Below are positions 54,406-64,000 of a stretch of 64,000 nt of DNA, one piece after another. A program made the position numbers and the translations under genes. Source of the DNA: Streptomyces sp. 7-21 (GTDB lineage: Bacteria > Actinomycetota > Actinomycetes > Streptomycetales > Streptomycetaceae); assembly GCF_016741785.1 (NCBI RefSeq), contig NZ_JAERRL010000017.1:40961-104960 (forward strand), in the 5' to 3' direction. Each line of letters starts with the position of its first letter. The first letter of the stretch is position 1. Under the pieces are notes generated by a model that searched no databases, was not told the DNA's origin, and was given only the letters and a program-made list of their open reading frames with translations.

Positions 54406-54427
54406 GTGCGGGCGTGCGCGCCCGCAC
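54406..54427 (-). other. Intercistronic hairpin between regulator and binding-protein genes
   Basis: GTGCGGGCG (54406-54414), loop TGCG, CGCCCGCAC (54419-54427), a perfect 9-bp stem. It lies between the DeoR stop and the binding-protein start, without a T tract. Such hairpins often protect the 5' end of the binding-protein mRNA so that it is made in excess. Confidence 0.45.
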
Positions 54428-54469
54428 GGCCCGTCGTCTGGTCGCTGTGTGCCGGAGTGGGGCGCGCGG

Positions 54470-55231
54470 TCACACGCGGATGACCTGCGGCCCCAGCAGG
54501 GAATAGCGGTGTGCCTCGGTGACGCTCAGCCGGGTGCTCGTGACGATCACGTCCATCTCGGAGACGTCCGCGAACCTGCTGAACGTCGAGGCGCCGAACT
54601 TGGTGTGGATGCCCGTGAACACCCGCCGCCGGGAGGCCGCGACCGCGCGCCGCTTCACCTCGCCGACCGCCGGGTCCGGCGTGGTCAGGCCGTGCTCGCG
54701 CGAGATGCCGTTGGCACCGATGAACGCCAGGTCGATGACGAAGTCAGACAGCATCGCGCCCGTCCAGTGCCCGACGGTGCCCAGCGTGCCGCCCCGGACC
54801 CGTCCGCCGAGCAGCAGCACCGTCACCGACGGCTCGCCCGCCAGCGTGCCCGCGGCGGCCAGCGAGGCGGTGACCACGGTCAGCGGCCGGTCGCGCGGCA
54901 GGTGGGCGGCGATGAGCTGCGGGGTGTACCCCTCGTCGATGAAGATGGTCTCGGCCTCGCCGGTCAGCTCGGCCGCGGCCGCCGCGATCCGCCGCTTCTC
55001 CGGCACGTGCATGGTGGAGCGGAAGGCCAGGGTCGTCTCGAAACCCGCCGACTCCACGGGGTAGGCGCCGCCGTGCGTCCGGCGCAGCAGCCCGTGGGCC
55101 TCCAGCGCCCGCAGGTCGCGGCGGATGGTCTCCTTGGCCACGCCCAGCTCGCTGGCGAGCCGGGTCACCTCCACGGAGCCGTCGCGGCGGGCCATGCCGA
55201 CGATCGCGCGGTGACGTTCTTCCGCGGTCAT
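54470..55231 (-). CDS. DeoR-family transcriptional regulator
   Basis: 253 aa repressor. The DeoR helix-turn-helix is at residues about 5-55 (VTRLASELGVAKETIRRDLRALEAHGLLRRTHGG). The isomerase-like effector domain has IFIDEGYTPQLIAAHL, TVVTASLAAAGTLA, LLLGGRVRGGTLGTVG and DLAFIGANGISREHGLTTPD. DeoR-type proteins usually sense phosphorylated sugars. As first gene of the polyol operon, it likely controls itself and the importer. The ATG at 55231 is preceded by GGAGAAAGG. Confidence 0.88.
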   Translation of the reverse strand: MTAEERHRAIVGMARRDGSVEVTRLASELGVAKETIRRDLRALEAHGLLRRTHGGAYPVESAGFETTLAFRSTMHVPEKRRIAAAAAELTGEAETIFIDEGYTPQLIAAHLPRDRPLTVVTASLAAAGTLAGEPSVTVLLLGGRVRGGTLGTVGHWTGAMLSDFVIDLAFIGANGISREHGLTTPDPAVGEVKRRAVAASRRRVFTGIHTKFGASTFSRFADVSEMDVIVTSTRLSVTEAHRYSLLGPQVIRV

Positions 55232-55270
55232 GGCGTGCCCCTTTCTCCGGTCGCCCGGCGCCGTTGCCGT

Positions 55271-55427
55271 GCCCGTTCGGGCCCGTGTGCCCTGTTGTAC
55301 CGGTGTTCCCGGGCGCGGAACAGGTCTGCCGCCGGGCGATCGGGGCCCGTTCCTGCCCGTTCCGGGCGTGTCCGGCCGGTCGAACGCGCACGCGGGGGCG
55401 GTGTCCGCGGGGCGGCGATGCCCGTTC
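55271..55427. repeat. Four GCCCGTTC repeats upstream of the DeoR operon
   Basis: GCCCGTTC occurs at 55271-55278, 55345-55352, 55355-55362 and 55420-55427, all in the same orientation. DeoR-type regulators bind direct repeats of about this length, so this looks like the operator. The 323-nt region 55232-55554 also holds the icd terminator and possible -10 TACAAC (minus, 55299-55294); no gene is seen. Confidence 0.5.
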
Positions 55428-55493
55428 GGGCGCACCTGGTGACCGTTCGCCGCCCGTACGGCGGGCGGAGCCGGGGCGCGCGGGCACGGAAAC

Positions 55494-55534
55494 GGCCGGG
55501 CGCCCGCCCCCGTGCGGGGAGCGGGCGCCCGGCC
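55494..55534 (-). terminator. Terminator of the isocitrate dehydrogenase gene
   Basis: GGCCGGGCGCCCGC (55494-55507) pairs perfectly with GCGGGCGCCCGGCC (55521-55534), and an inner CCCC/GGGG extends the stem. It begins 20 nt after the icd stop on the minus strand. Confidence 0.8.
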
Positions 55535-55554
55535 TGCCAGGTGCGTGCGGGCCG

Positions 55555-57774
<2,220 letters not shown>

Positions 57775-57849
57775 CGATGCTCCGCTTCGCTTCACGCCGT
57801 CATCGTCTCGACATCAAGATATCCCCTGGCCGTGCCGGGCGGGTACCTC

Positions 57850-57896
57850 CCCCCGGTGTTGCCCCCGGTGTTGCCCCCCGGTGTTGCCCCCGGTGA
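57850..57896. repeat. Short tandem repeat upstream of icd
   Basis: Three full copies of CCCCCGGTGTTG (one with an extra C) start at 57850, 57862 and 57874, followed by a partial fourth copy from 57887. It lies between the LacI-regulator stop and the icd start. AAGATA at 57820-57825, read as TATCTT on the minus strand, may be an icd -10. Confidence 0.7.
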
Positions 57897-57926
57897 GCCC
57901 TGGTGCCGCTTCCGGAGCCCGGGGCG

Positions 57927-58943
57927 TCAGTCCCGCGGACGGGTGCTGCCGCGGACGACCAGGGTGGTGGCCAGCTCGATCCGCGCAGTCTGCGGGGTCT
58001 CGCCGGCGATCAGGCGGGCCAGGACGCGCAGCGCGTTGCCGCCCATCTCCTTCAGGGGCTGCCGCACCGTCGTCAGCGGCGGGGAGACCCACTCCGCCTC
58101 GGGCAGGTCGTCGAAGCCGACGACGCTGATGTCCTCCGGCACGCGCAGCCCGGCCCCGGCCAGCGCCTCGTAGCCGCCGATGGCCATGTGGTCCGAGCAG
58201 ACGAACAGCGCCGTGGGCGGGTCGGGCAGCGCCAGCAGGGCGCGCACCAGCGCCCCGCCGCTGGCCCGGTCGTAGGTGCCGTGCCGCACCAGGTCCGGGT
58301 CGGCCTCGGCCCCGGCCGCGGCGAGTGCGGAGTGGTACCCGGCGATGCGGGCCTGCGCGAACAGGTGCTGCGGCGGCCCGGTCACCAGGCCGATCCGGCG
58401 GTGGCCGCGCTCCAGCAGGTGCATGGTCGCCTCGTAGGCGCCGGCCCAGTTGCTGGTGCCGACGGACGTGACGCCGGGGGGCGGGTCGCTGAGCGGGTCG
58501 ATGACCACGCACGGCACCTCCGCACCGGCGAGCCGCGCCAGCTGCTCCGCCGTGGGCTCGACCAGGCCGAGCACGACGCCGGCGGTGCCGCGCTCCAGGA
58601 TCCGGTCCAGCCAGTCCGGGCCGTGCCCGCCCTGGCGGGCGGCGGAGATCACCACGTGCAGCCCCGCCTCGTACGCGGCCTCCTCCATGCCGCTGGCCAC
58701 GCTGGCCTGCCACGAGCCGTCCAGTGACCCCATCACCAGGTCCACTGTGCGCGGCGCGGCTCCCAGGGCCGGCACGCCGCGGCGGACGTAGCCGTGCCGC
58801 CGCAGCGCCGCGTCGACACGGCGGCGCGTGGCGTCCGACACGTCGTCGCGGCCGTTGAGCACCTTCGAGACGGTCGAGACCGACACCCCGGCCGCCGCGG
58901 CGATCCGGGCGAGGGTGGGGCGCGGTGACTGATGGGCGGCCAA
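57927..58943 (-). CDS. LacI-family transcriptional regulator
   Basis: 338 aa. The LacI helix-turn-helix is at residues about 9-58 (PTLARIAAAAGVSVSTVSKV then LNGRDDVSDATRRRVDAALR). The effector core starts TVDLVMGSLDGSWQASVASGM and continues with LERGHRRIGLVTGPPQHLFAQARIAGY and FVCSDHMAIGGYEAL, ending with SPPLTTVRQPLKEMG. The TTG at 58943, with GGGAGCG upstream, gives the family start LAAHQSPRPT; longer frames extend into the neighbour's promoter. It is divergent from the ThuA/oxidoreductase pair and probably represses it. Confidence 0.86.
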   Translation of the reverse strand: MAAHQSPRPTLARIAAAAGVSVSTVSKVLNGRDDVSDATRRRVDAALRRHGYVRRGVPALGAAPRTVDLVMGSLDGSWQASVASGMEEAAYEAGLHVVISAARQGGHGPDWLDRILERGTAGVVLGLVEPTAEQLARLAGAEVPCVVIDPLSDPPPGVTSVGTSNWAGAYEATMHLLERGHRRIGLVTGPPQHLFAQARIAGYHSALAAAGAEADPDLVRHGTYDRASGGALVRALLALPDPPTALFVCSDHMAIGGYEALAGAGLRVPEDISVVGFDDLPEAEWVSPPLTTVRQPLKEMGGNALRVLARLIAGETPQTARIELATTLVVRGSTRPRD

Positions 58944-59046
58944 CGTTCGCTCCCGGGGCCTTCCGGCAAATTTTTCGGACCACTGTAGTCCACGGGACCG
59001 GCGGTTTCCGGCCGCTTCCCCGAAGGGCAGGCAAGCGGCGGACGCC

Positions 59047-59100
59047 TTGACGGTGCCGGGGGCGGACCGTAGCGTCGAGGGGAAATTGTTTCGCAACTTC
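59047..59100 (+). promoter_or_regulatory. Promoter and operator of the ThuA/oxidoreductase operon
   Basis: TTGACG (59047-59052), 17 bp, TAGCGT (59070-59075). At the expected start of transcription lies GAAATTGTTTCGCAACTTC (59082-59100), a dyad with 7-bp arms and one mismatch. The adjacent LacI regulator is its probable ligand. A half-site of the same type (TTTYGCAA) is near the isomerase operon promoter at 25111. Confidence 0.65.
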
Positions 59101-59177
59101 TTTCCCGTTCTCGGGCGCCGCCCCCGCGTCTTCCGGTGCCTTCCCCGGTGCGTTTCCCCGATCCGCAAGGAGGCTGC

Positions 59178-59945
59178 ATGTCCGCACCACCACCCGCCCC
59201 GATCCGCGTCACCGTCTGGAACGAGGGCCGCCACGAGCAGGAGGGCGGCCGCACCGCGGAGCTGTACCCCGACGGCATCCACGGCGCTGTCGCCAGCGGC
59301 ATCACCGAGCACCTCGGCAGCGGCGCCGTCGTCCGCACCGCCACGCTGGACGAGCCCGAGCACGGCCTGACCGAGTCCGTGCTGGCCGGGACGGACGTGC
59401 TCACCTGGTGGGGGCACATCGCCCACGACGAGGTGTCCGACGAGGTCGTCGCCCGCGTCCAGCGCCACGTGCTCGCCGGGATGGGCCTGGTCGTCCTCCA
59501 CTCCGGACACTTCTCGAAAATATTTCGCACGCTGATGGGTACCACCTGCTCGCTGCGGTGGCGCAACGGCACCGACCGCGAGCTGGTCTGGACGGTCAAC
59601 CCCTCGCACCCGGTCGCGGCCGGGGTGCCGCACCCGCTCATCATCGACGAGCAGGAGATGTACGGCGAGTTCTTCGACATACCCGCCCCCGACGAGCTGG
59701 TCTTCGTCAGCTCCTTCTCCGGCGGCGAGGTCTTCCGCAGCGGCTGCGCCTTCCGCCGGGGCAAGGGCAAGATCTTCTACTTCAGCCCCGGCGACCAGGA
59801 CTACCCCGTCTACCACCACCCCGGCGTCCGCCGCGTCCTCGCCAACGCCGTGACGTGGGCCGTCCCCGCCGCGCCGGAGCGCCGGGAGCCGGAGCTGACC
59901 CGCTGCGACTCCGGCTGGTTCGGCAAGGAGGGCACCCCGGCGTGA
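59178..59945 (+). CDS. ThuA-domain protein (trehalose-utilisation type)
   Basis: 255 aa glutamine-amidotransferase-like fold: RVTVWNEGRHEQEGG, YPDGIHGAVASGI, DVLTWWGHIAHDEV and GMGLVVLHSGHFSKIFRTLMGT, then QEMYGEFFDIP and the end YHHPGVRRVLANAVTWA. ThuA works with the ThuB oxidoreductase in disaccharide use through 3-keto sugars in rhizobia; the next gene is a Gfo/Idh/MocA oxidoreductase, so the same pairing is likely. The ATG at 59178 follows AAGGAGG. Its stop overlaps the next GTG. Confidence 0.9.
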   Translation: MSAPPPAPIRVTVWNEGRHEQEGGRTAELYPDGIHGAVASGITEHLGSGAVVRTATLDEPEHGLTESVLAGTDVLTWWGHIAHDEVSDEVVARVQRHVLAGMGLVVLHSGHFSKIFRTLMGTTCSLRWRNGTDRELVWTVNPSHPVAAGVPHPLIIDEQEMYGEFFDIPAPDELVFVSSFSGGEVFRSGCAFRRGKGKIFYFSPGDQDYPVYHHPGVRRVLANAVTWAVPAAPERREPELTRCDSGWFGKEGTPA

Positions 59946-61093
59946 CTCCGCTGGCCTTCCGCACCCTCCCGCCGGACACCGGACCGCTGCGGGTGATCGT
60001 CGTCGGCGCGGGCGCCATGGGGCGGGGCTGGCTGCGCGCCGTGGCCGGGTCGCCCGGCGTCAGTCTCGCGGGCATCGTTGACCTCGACCCGGCCGCCGCC
60101 CGCGCCGCCGCCGAGGAGACGGGCGCGCCCGGTATCCCCACCGGCACCAGCCTGACGGCGCTCGCGGCCCGCACGGCACCCCACGCGGTCATCGACGTCA
60201 CCGTGCCCGCCGCACACCTGCCCGTGACCCTGGAGGCGCTCGGCCTCGGGCTGCCGGTGCTCGGCGAGAAGCCCGCGGCCGCCACGCTGCCGGAGGCGCT
60301 GCGCCTGGCCGCCGCCGCGGAGGCGGCCGGCCTGCTGTTCATGGTCAGCCAGTCCCGCCGGTACGACGCGCGGCTGTACCGCTTCCGGGAACAGGCCCGG
60401 GCCCTGGGCGGGCTGGGCATCTGCACCACCGAGTTCTTCCGGGCACCGCGCTTCGGCGGGTTCCGCGACACCATGGCGCACCCGCTGCTGCTCGACATGG
60501 CGATCCACCCGTTCGACACCGCCAGGTACCTGCTGGACGCCGAGCCGGTCAGTGTCTACTGCCAGGAGTACAACCCGTCCTGGAGCTGGTACCGGGGCGA
60601 CGCGGCGGCCACCGCGCTCTTCGAGATGACCGGCGGCATCCGCTACGTGTACACGGCCAGCTGGTGCAGCCCGGGCCTGGAGACCTCCTGGAACGGCTCC
60701 TGGCGCGTCAGCGGGCGCCATGGCAGCGCCCGGTGGAACGGCGACGACGCCCCCGAGCTGGAGCTGGAGACGGGGGCGGCGACGGCGGGGGAGACGCCCC
60801 CGGCGGCGCCGGACGGCATCCCCGACGGCATCCCCGACGGCATCGCGGGCGCGCTGGCCGCGTTCGTCCGCGCCCTGCGCACCGGCACGGTGCCCCGGGG
60901 TGAGGTCCACGAGAACGCGATGAGCCTGGCGATGGTCGCCGCCGCCGTCGAGTCGGCCCGCACCGGCCGCCAGGTCAGCCTCGACGAGGTGCTCGGCGCG
61001 GCCCACGCCGACGCCGTGGCGGCGGCCGAGGGGCCGGAGCGGGACGTGCTGCGGTCGTGGTCCTCGGTCAGGGACGCCCTCGTCCGGCGCTAG
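59942..61093 (+). CDS. Gfo/Idh/MocA-family oxidoreductase
   Basis: 383 aa. The Rossmann domain has VIVVGAGAMGRGWLRAVAG, IVDLDP, PVLGEKPAAATLPEAL (catalytic Lys) and FMVSQSRRYD. The C-terminal domain has LLLDMAIHPFDTARYLL with the conserved His. It oxidises a sugar or sugar derivative using NAD(P). The GTG at 59942 overlaps the ThuA stop. A 12-bp unit coding Asp-Gly-Ile-Pro is repeated at 60812, 60824 and 60836, making a variable linker. Confidence 0.9.
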   Translation: MTPLAFRTLPPDTGPLRVIVVGAGAMGRGWLRAVAGSPGVSLAGIVDLDPAAARAAAEETGAPGIPTGTSLTALAARTAPHAVIDVTVPAAHLPVTLEALGLGLPVLGEKPAAATLPEALRLAAAAEAAGLLFMVSQSRRYDARLYRFREQARALGGLGICTTEFFRAPRFGGFRDTMAHPLLLDMAIHPFDTARYLLDAEPVSVYCQEYNPSWSWYRGDAAATALFEMTGGIRYVYTASWCSPGLETSWNGSWRVSGRHGSARWNGDDAPELELETGAATAGETPPAAPDGIPDGIPDGIAGALAAFVRALRTGTVPRGEVHENAMSLAMVAAAVESARTGRQVSLDEVLGAAHADAVAAAEGPERDVLRSWSSVRDALVRR

Positions 61094-61097
61094 GCCA

Positions 61098-61125
61098 GGC
61101 CCGGGCGGACGAGGGCGCCCGGGCC
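61098..61125. terminator. Bidirectional hairpin terminator
   Basis: GGCCCGGGCG (61098-61107) pairs perfectly with CGCCCGGGCC (61116-61125) over an 8-nt loop, between the convergent oxidoreductase and SGNH genes. Confidence 0.7.
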
Positions 61126-61139
61126 GGTGCCCCCCGGCG

Positions 61140-62468
61140 TCAGCGGAACAGCCGGTCGGGCACCGCCGCGGCGAGTTCGCCGTAGCCTTCGGGATTCAGG
61201 TGCAGCCAGTCACCGTCGTGCAGGTGCGGCAGGAGCCGGTCCGGCTGCTCCGGGTCGCGGACCACGCGGTCGAAGTCGATGACCGCGTCGAAGGCGCCGC
61301 TGGTGCGGATCCACTCGTTGACCGTCTGCCGCGCCGCCTCGCGGTTCCCGGACGGGTCGTCGTAGAGGTCGTTGCCGCCGAACGGCAGCAGCGTCGCGCC
61401 GTAGACGGGGATGCCCTGGGCGTGGGCGCGGATGATGATCTGCTCGTAGGCGGCGATCAGGTCGGCGGCCACCCGCTCCTGCGCCTCGGGGGTGGCCTCC
61501 GCGGTGCCGATGTCGTTGATGCCCTCGAAGACGATCAGCCACTCGACGCCGCTGTGCGCGAAGACGTCACGGTCCAGGCGGGCGAGCGCGTTGGGGCCCA
61601 GCCCGTCGTTGAGGACACGGTTGCCGCCCGCGGCCTGGTTGAGCACCGCGACGTCGGACGTGGCGGGGCGGGACTGGAGCCGCTCGAGCAGCTGGTCGGG
61701 CCAGCGGTCGTTCCCGTTGGTCGTGGAGCCGCGGCCGTCGGTGAGCGAGTCGCCGAGCACGGCCACCGCCGACGTCCGGCCGCTGGACCACGCCTCCACG
61801 CCGGACAGCAGGTACCAGTGGTCGACCGGCGTCGCGCCGGGGAGCGACTGCGCGTCCGTGTGGTTCCCGGCCAGCAGGTAGGAGGTGGTGCGCGAGCCCG
61901 GGTGCGAGGTGAGGTTCTGGGAGGGCAGCCCCTCCTCCAGATAGACCGTCACCGTCAGGTTGGAGGACGGCGCCAGGTCGAGGTCCAGCGGGTCGGAGAC
62001 CACCTGGGCGCCCATCGGGATGGTGGTGCCGGCCCGGCCGCTGAACGTCACCTGCTGGACGCTGCCCGGCTCGACCGCGTCCGTGCCCGCGGCCCCGTCC
62101 AGGGGCAGCGCCACGGAGACGGCGTCCAGGGTCAGCGGCACGTCGCCGAAGGCGTTGGAGAACCGCAGCCGGATCTGGTCACCGCCGGTCGTCACGTGCA
62201 CGGTCTGCCGCAGCGTGGTGTCCGCGAGCACGGCGTCGTCCGCGGTGAACGGCGGGGGCGGCATGTTCTCCGGCTCCGTCAGCTGCGGCATCGCGGCCCA
62301 GGTGTGGACCCAGTGCTCGCCCCCGGCCGCCGCGGGCTCGGCGGCCTGCGGGGCGGCGGCGGTGCCGGGTGTGCTGGCTGTGTCCGAAGAACCCGAGGCG
62401 GACGACAGACCCAGCGCGGCGGCGAGCGCGCACACGGCGACGACGTGCGGAATCTTCGGTCTCTTCAT
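61140..62468 (-). CDS. Secreted SGNH/GDSL esterase
   Basis: 442 aa. A signal peptide (IPHVVAVCALAAALGLSSASG) covers about residues 5-27, followed by an Ala/Pro/Thr linker and a beta-rich domain (HWVHTWAAMPQL ... TTLRQTVHVTTGGDQIRLRFSNAFGDVPL). The SGNH domain has AVLGDSLTDG (nucleophile Ser, about residue 240), AAGGNRV (Gly/Asn block), FEGINDIG (Asn) and DGDWLHLNPEGY (Asp-His). The two-domain layout is typical of Streptomyces carbohydrate-ester or lipid esterases. ATG at 62468 follows GGGGGAG. Confidence 0.9.
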   Translation of the reverse strand: MKRPKIPHVVAVCALAAALGLSSASGSSDTASTPGTAAAPQAAEPAAAGGEHWVHTWAAMPQLTEPENMPPPPFTADDAVLADTTLRQTVHVTTGGDQIRLRFSNAFGDVPLTLDAVSVALPLDGAAGTDAVEPGSVQQVTFSGRAGTTIPMGAQVVSDPLDLDLAPSSNLTVTVYLEEGLPSQNLTSHPGSRTTSYLLAGNHTDAQSLPGATPVDHWYLLSGVEAWSSGRTSAVAVLGDSLTDGRGSTTNGNDRWPDQLLERLQSRPATSDVAVLNQAAGGNRVLNDGLGPNALARLDRDVFAHSGVEWLIVFEGINDIGTAEATPEAQERVAADLIAAYEQIIIRAHAQGIPVYGATLLPFGGNDLYDDPSGNREAARQTVNEWIRTSGAFDAVIDFDRVVRDPEQPDRLLPHLHDGDWLHLNPEGYGELAAAVPDRLFR

Positions 62469-62531
62469 CGGCGGGAACTCCCCCTTGACGGCGAGAAGCG
62501 GAGGGAAGACAGCGCGCGGCGCGCGCCTGCC

Positions 62532-62595
62532 GCCGAAAAACTTCCGAACGCGGGGCGGCTGACGGGACGATAGAAGCGCCCGTCAAGGCCGTCAA
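62532..62595 (-). promoter_or_regulatory. Promoter and operator of the SGNH esterase gene
   Basis: On the minus strand TTGACG (62595-62590), 17 bp, TATCGT (62572-62567). Just downstream is GCCGAAAAACTTCCGAA (62532-62548), which matches 13 of 17 positions of the palindrome at 19180-19196 and stands at the same distance from its -10 (18 versus 19 nt). Confidence 0.65.
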
Positions 62596-62649
62596 GACTC
62601 CCTGAGACGCGTCCGCGCGCGACTCACGTGAGAGAAGAAGGGCTCACCT

Positions 62650-62678
62650 CTCCGGAAAACGACCGGTATTTTCCGGAG
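62650..62678. repeat. Perfect 10-bp inverted repeat
   Basis: CTCCGGAAAA (62650-62659) and TTTTCCGGAG (62669-62678) are separated by CGACCGGTA. It lies 62 nt downstream of the sulfotransferase stop and about 55 nt upstream of the SGNH -35. It contains the CCGGAAAA half-site of the operators at 19180 and 62532, so it may be a second operator or a terminator. Confidence 0.65.
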
Positions 62679-62739
62679 GGGTTTCCCCGGTGGCGCGCCC
62701 GCTCACGGCTGCGGCCCGCAGCGCCCGCACCGCCCGCCG

Positions 62740-63642
62740 TCAGCCGGCCACCGGGACCGGGAGGTAGCCCCACCGCCGTGCCATCTCCCGCAGCGCCGGC
62801 GGCACCGCGTCCGGCGCCGGCAGCGGGCGGCCCGGCTGGACCGCGCCGCTGCGGATCTTCTCCCGCCAGTCGCCCATGCCCTTGCGGAACTCCCCGTGGT
62901 CCTGCCGCCCGTACGCCAGCATCTCCGGCGCCCACGGCACCCCCAGGTAGTCGCACAGCCGCCGGGTCTCCGCCGCCGGATCCGCCGTCAGGTCCTCGTA
63001 CCTGACGGTCAGCCCGGCCAGCCGCTTCCGGGCGCGCTCCAGCGCCTCCATGTAGGCGAGGGTGTGCGGCACCGCCCGGTTCATGGGCCGCCGCACCGGA
63101 TCGGCCTCGTGCCAGGACCGCGCCACCGACGCCGGGTGGCGCAGCAGGAACACGAACCGCGCGTCAGGCCAGCACACCGCGAGCCGCTCGGCGACGAACA
63201 CGTTGCTCGGCGTCTTCTCCACGAGCACCCGTTTGCCGCTGCGCACGAGTTCGCGGTGGAGCAGCCGGTCCCACAGCAGGTGCTCGACATCCGCCGTGTT
63301 GTGCCCGAACGCCTCCATCGCGGCGCGCGCCAGCCGGGTCGTGCACCGCACCGACAGCCGCCGCACGTGCGTCTCGATGGGGGCGTGCAGCTCCGGGTGG
63401 CTGTCCAGCAGCACGCGCAGCAGCGTGGAGCCCGAGCGCGGCGCCGACAGCACGAACACCGGCGCCACCAGCAGCCGGTCGGCCACCGGGTCGGCGGGCG
63501 GCCGCACCGACGCCCCCGGCCGCCCCGCCCGTCCGGCCGGCCGCCGCTCCACCCGCGACACGCGCACCCCGGCGTGCCGTTCGAGCGCGGCGCCCAGCCA
63601 GTACGCCGACCGTCTCGCCGTTCGCGTCAGCGACCACTCCAT
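62740..63642 (-). CDS. Sulfotransferase-family protein
   Basis: 300 aa PAPS-dependent sulfotransferase fold. The 5'-phosphosulfate loop is VFVLSAPRSGSTLLRVLLDS (about residues 61-80), the 3'-phosphate site is RFVFLLRHPASVARSW (about 165-180), and LTVRYEDLTADPAAETRRLC follows with a C-terminal FRKGMGDW. The acceptor is not known; proteins of this kind in actinomycetes sulfate glycolipids or secondary metabolites. The ATG at 63642 was chosen over a start 18 codons upstream. Confidence 0.86.
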   Translation of the reverse strand: MEWSLTRTARRSAYWLGAALERHAGVRVSRVERRPAGRAGRPGASVRPPADPVADRLLVAPVFVLSAPRSGSTLLRVLLDSHPELHAPIETHVRRLSVRCTTRLARAAMEAFGHNTADVEHLLWDRLLHRELVRSGKRVLVEKTPSNVFVAERLAVCWPDARFVFLLRHPASVARSWHEADPVRRPMNRAVPHTLAYMEALERARKRLAGLTVRYEDLTADPAAETRRLCDYLGVPWAPEMLAYGRQDHGEFRKGMGDWREKIRSGAVQPGRPLPAPDAVPPALREMARRWGYLPVPVAG

Positions 63643-63850
63643 GCCACCGGCCTCCGCTCGCGTCCCACGCGCACCCAGCGCCGTCAGCCTCACCATGGCA
63701 CGGGCCGGGCGGCGGCGCCCGGCGAGCGCGCCCGGTCGTGCGGCCCCGCACTCCGGGGACGGAACGGGTTACCCTCGGTGCCGCCGGAGCCACGGTGCGC
63801 CGTGCCCGGCGGCAGGGAACAGCGGGCATACGAGACTTCTGGGGACACAC

Positions 63851-64000
63851 ATGGCGTCACGACAGCCGGATCCGGCTTCGTCGGTGCGGGATCTCCTCGC
63901 CGGACCACAGGGCGGCCCGACCGTGCTGCGGATCGTGCTCGGCACGCACCTGCGGCGCCTGCGTGAGTCCCGGGGCATCAGCCGCGAGGCGGCGGGCGAG
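63851..64000 (+). CDS. Helix-turn-helix (XRE-like) regulator, partial
   Basis: 50 codons visible before the window ends, starting MASRQPDPASSVRDL and containing TVLRIVLGTHLRRLRESRGI, the beginning of an XRE helix-turn-helix as found in Streptomyces DUF5753 regulators. The ATG at 63851 is 15 nt after GAGACT. The rest of the gene lies beyond base 64000. Divergent from the sulfotransferase gene. Confidence 0.75.
   Translation, partial: MASRQPDPASSVRDLLAGPQGGPTVLRIVLGTHLRRLRESRGISREAAGE

Noticed and set aside
57850..57896. CRISPR array
   Set aside because: The repeats are 12-13 bp, head to tail and without spacers.

Overview
The window is about 73% GC, coding is dense with mostly ATG/GTG starts, and the gene set is that of a Streptomyces-like actinomycete: secreted esterases and glycosidases, TAT signals, TerD paralogues, a Ser/Thr kinase, DUF4032 and DUF5709 proteins, monomeric isocitrate dehydrogenase, and sugar ABC importers without their own ATPase. 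I see no tRNA, rRNA, insertion sequence, phage or CRISPR array. It reads as a chromosomal arm region rich in carbohydrate catabolism.

Layout. 1-10.3 kb: an Opp/Dpp-type ABC importer operon, a wrecked GH36 alpha-galactosidase, a GH2 beta-mannosidase and a LacI-type protein without a DNA-binding domain. The importer and beta-mannosidase share a near-identical promoter/operator element, which suggests uptake and cleavage of (galacto)manno-oligosaccharides. 10.3-18 kb: mostly housekeeping or unknown genes (MFS exporter, Ser/Thr kinase with C-terminal helical repeats, TPR protein, P-loop kinase, DUF4032, DUF5709, Fpg/Nei glycosylase). 18-29.2 kb: secreted carbohydrate-active genes (CE1-type esterase, aldo/keto reductase, Cip1-like protein behind a CebR-type box, PQQ-type sugar dehydrogenase with a TAT-exported TIM-barrel isomerase, Rieske protein, TauE/SafE, tandem GH43). 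29.3-39.2 kb: three TerD-family genes (one frameshifted), an ATP-grasp/methyltransferase pair, two SDR/methyltransferase-type genes, a phosphotransferase and small conserved proteins.

39.2-45.5 kb: a compact galactose/galactonate (De Ley-Doudoroff-like) module: FadR/GntR regulator, clan GH-A hydrolase-like protein, PfkB kinase, KDPGal-type aldolase, galactonate dehydratase and an SDR, next to a decayed nucleoside hydrolase. 45.5-50.1 kb: a CUT1 sugar importer with a divergent ROK regulator. 50.2-55.4 kb: a polyol-type operon (DeoR regulator, binding protein, two permeases, zinc alcohol dehydrogenase). 55.5-64 kb: icd, a LacI regulator divergent from a ThuA/Gfo-Idh pair, an SGNH esterase, a sulfotransferase and the start of an HTH regulator.

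A theme runs through the window. Many sugar-related transcription units carry a sigma-70-like promoter (TTGAC-type -35, exactly 17 bp, TAnnnT-type -10), often with a dyad in or just downstream of it. These give separate testable regulons: the mannoside pair, the esterase/SGNH pair, the Cip1-like, GH43, ThuA, ROK and galactonate units. All function calls come from reading the translated sequence and recalling family signatures; no database search was run.
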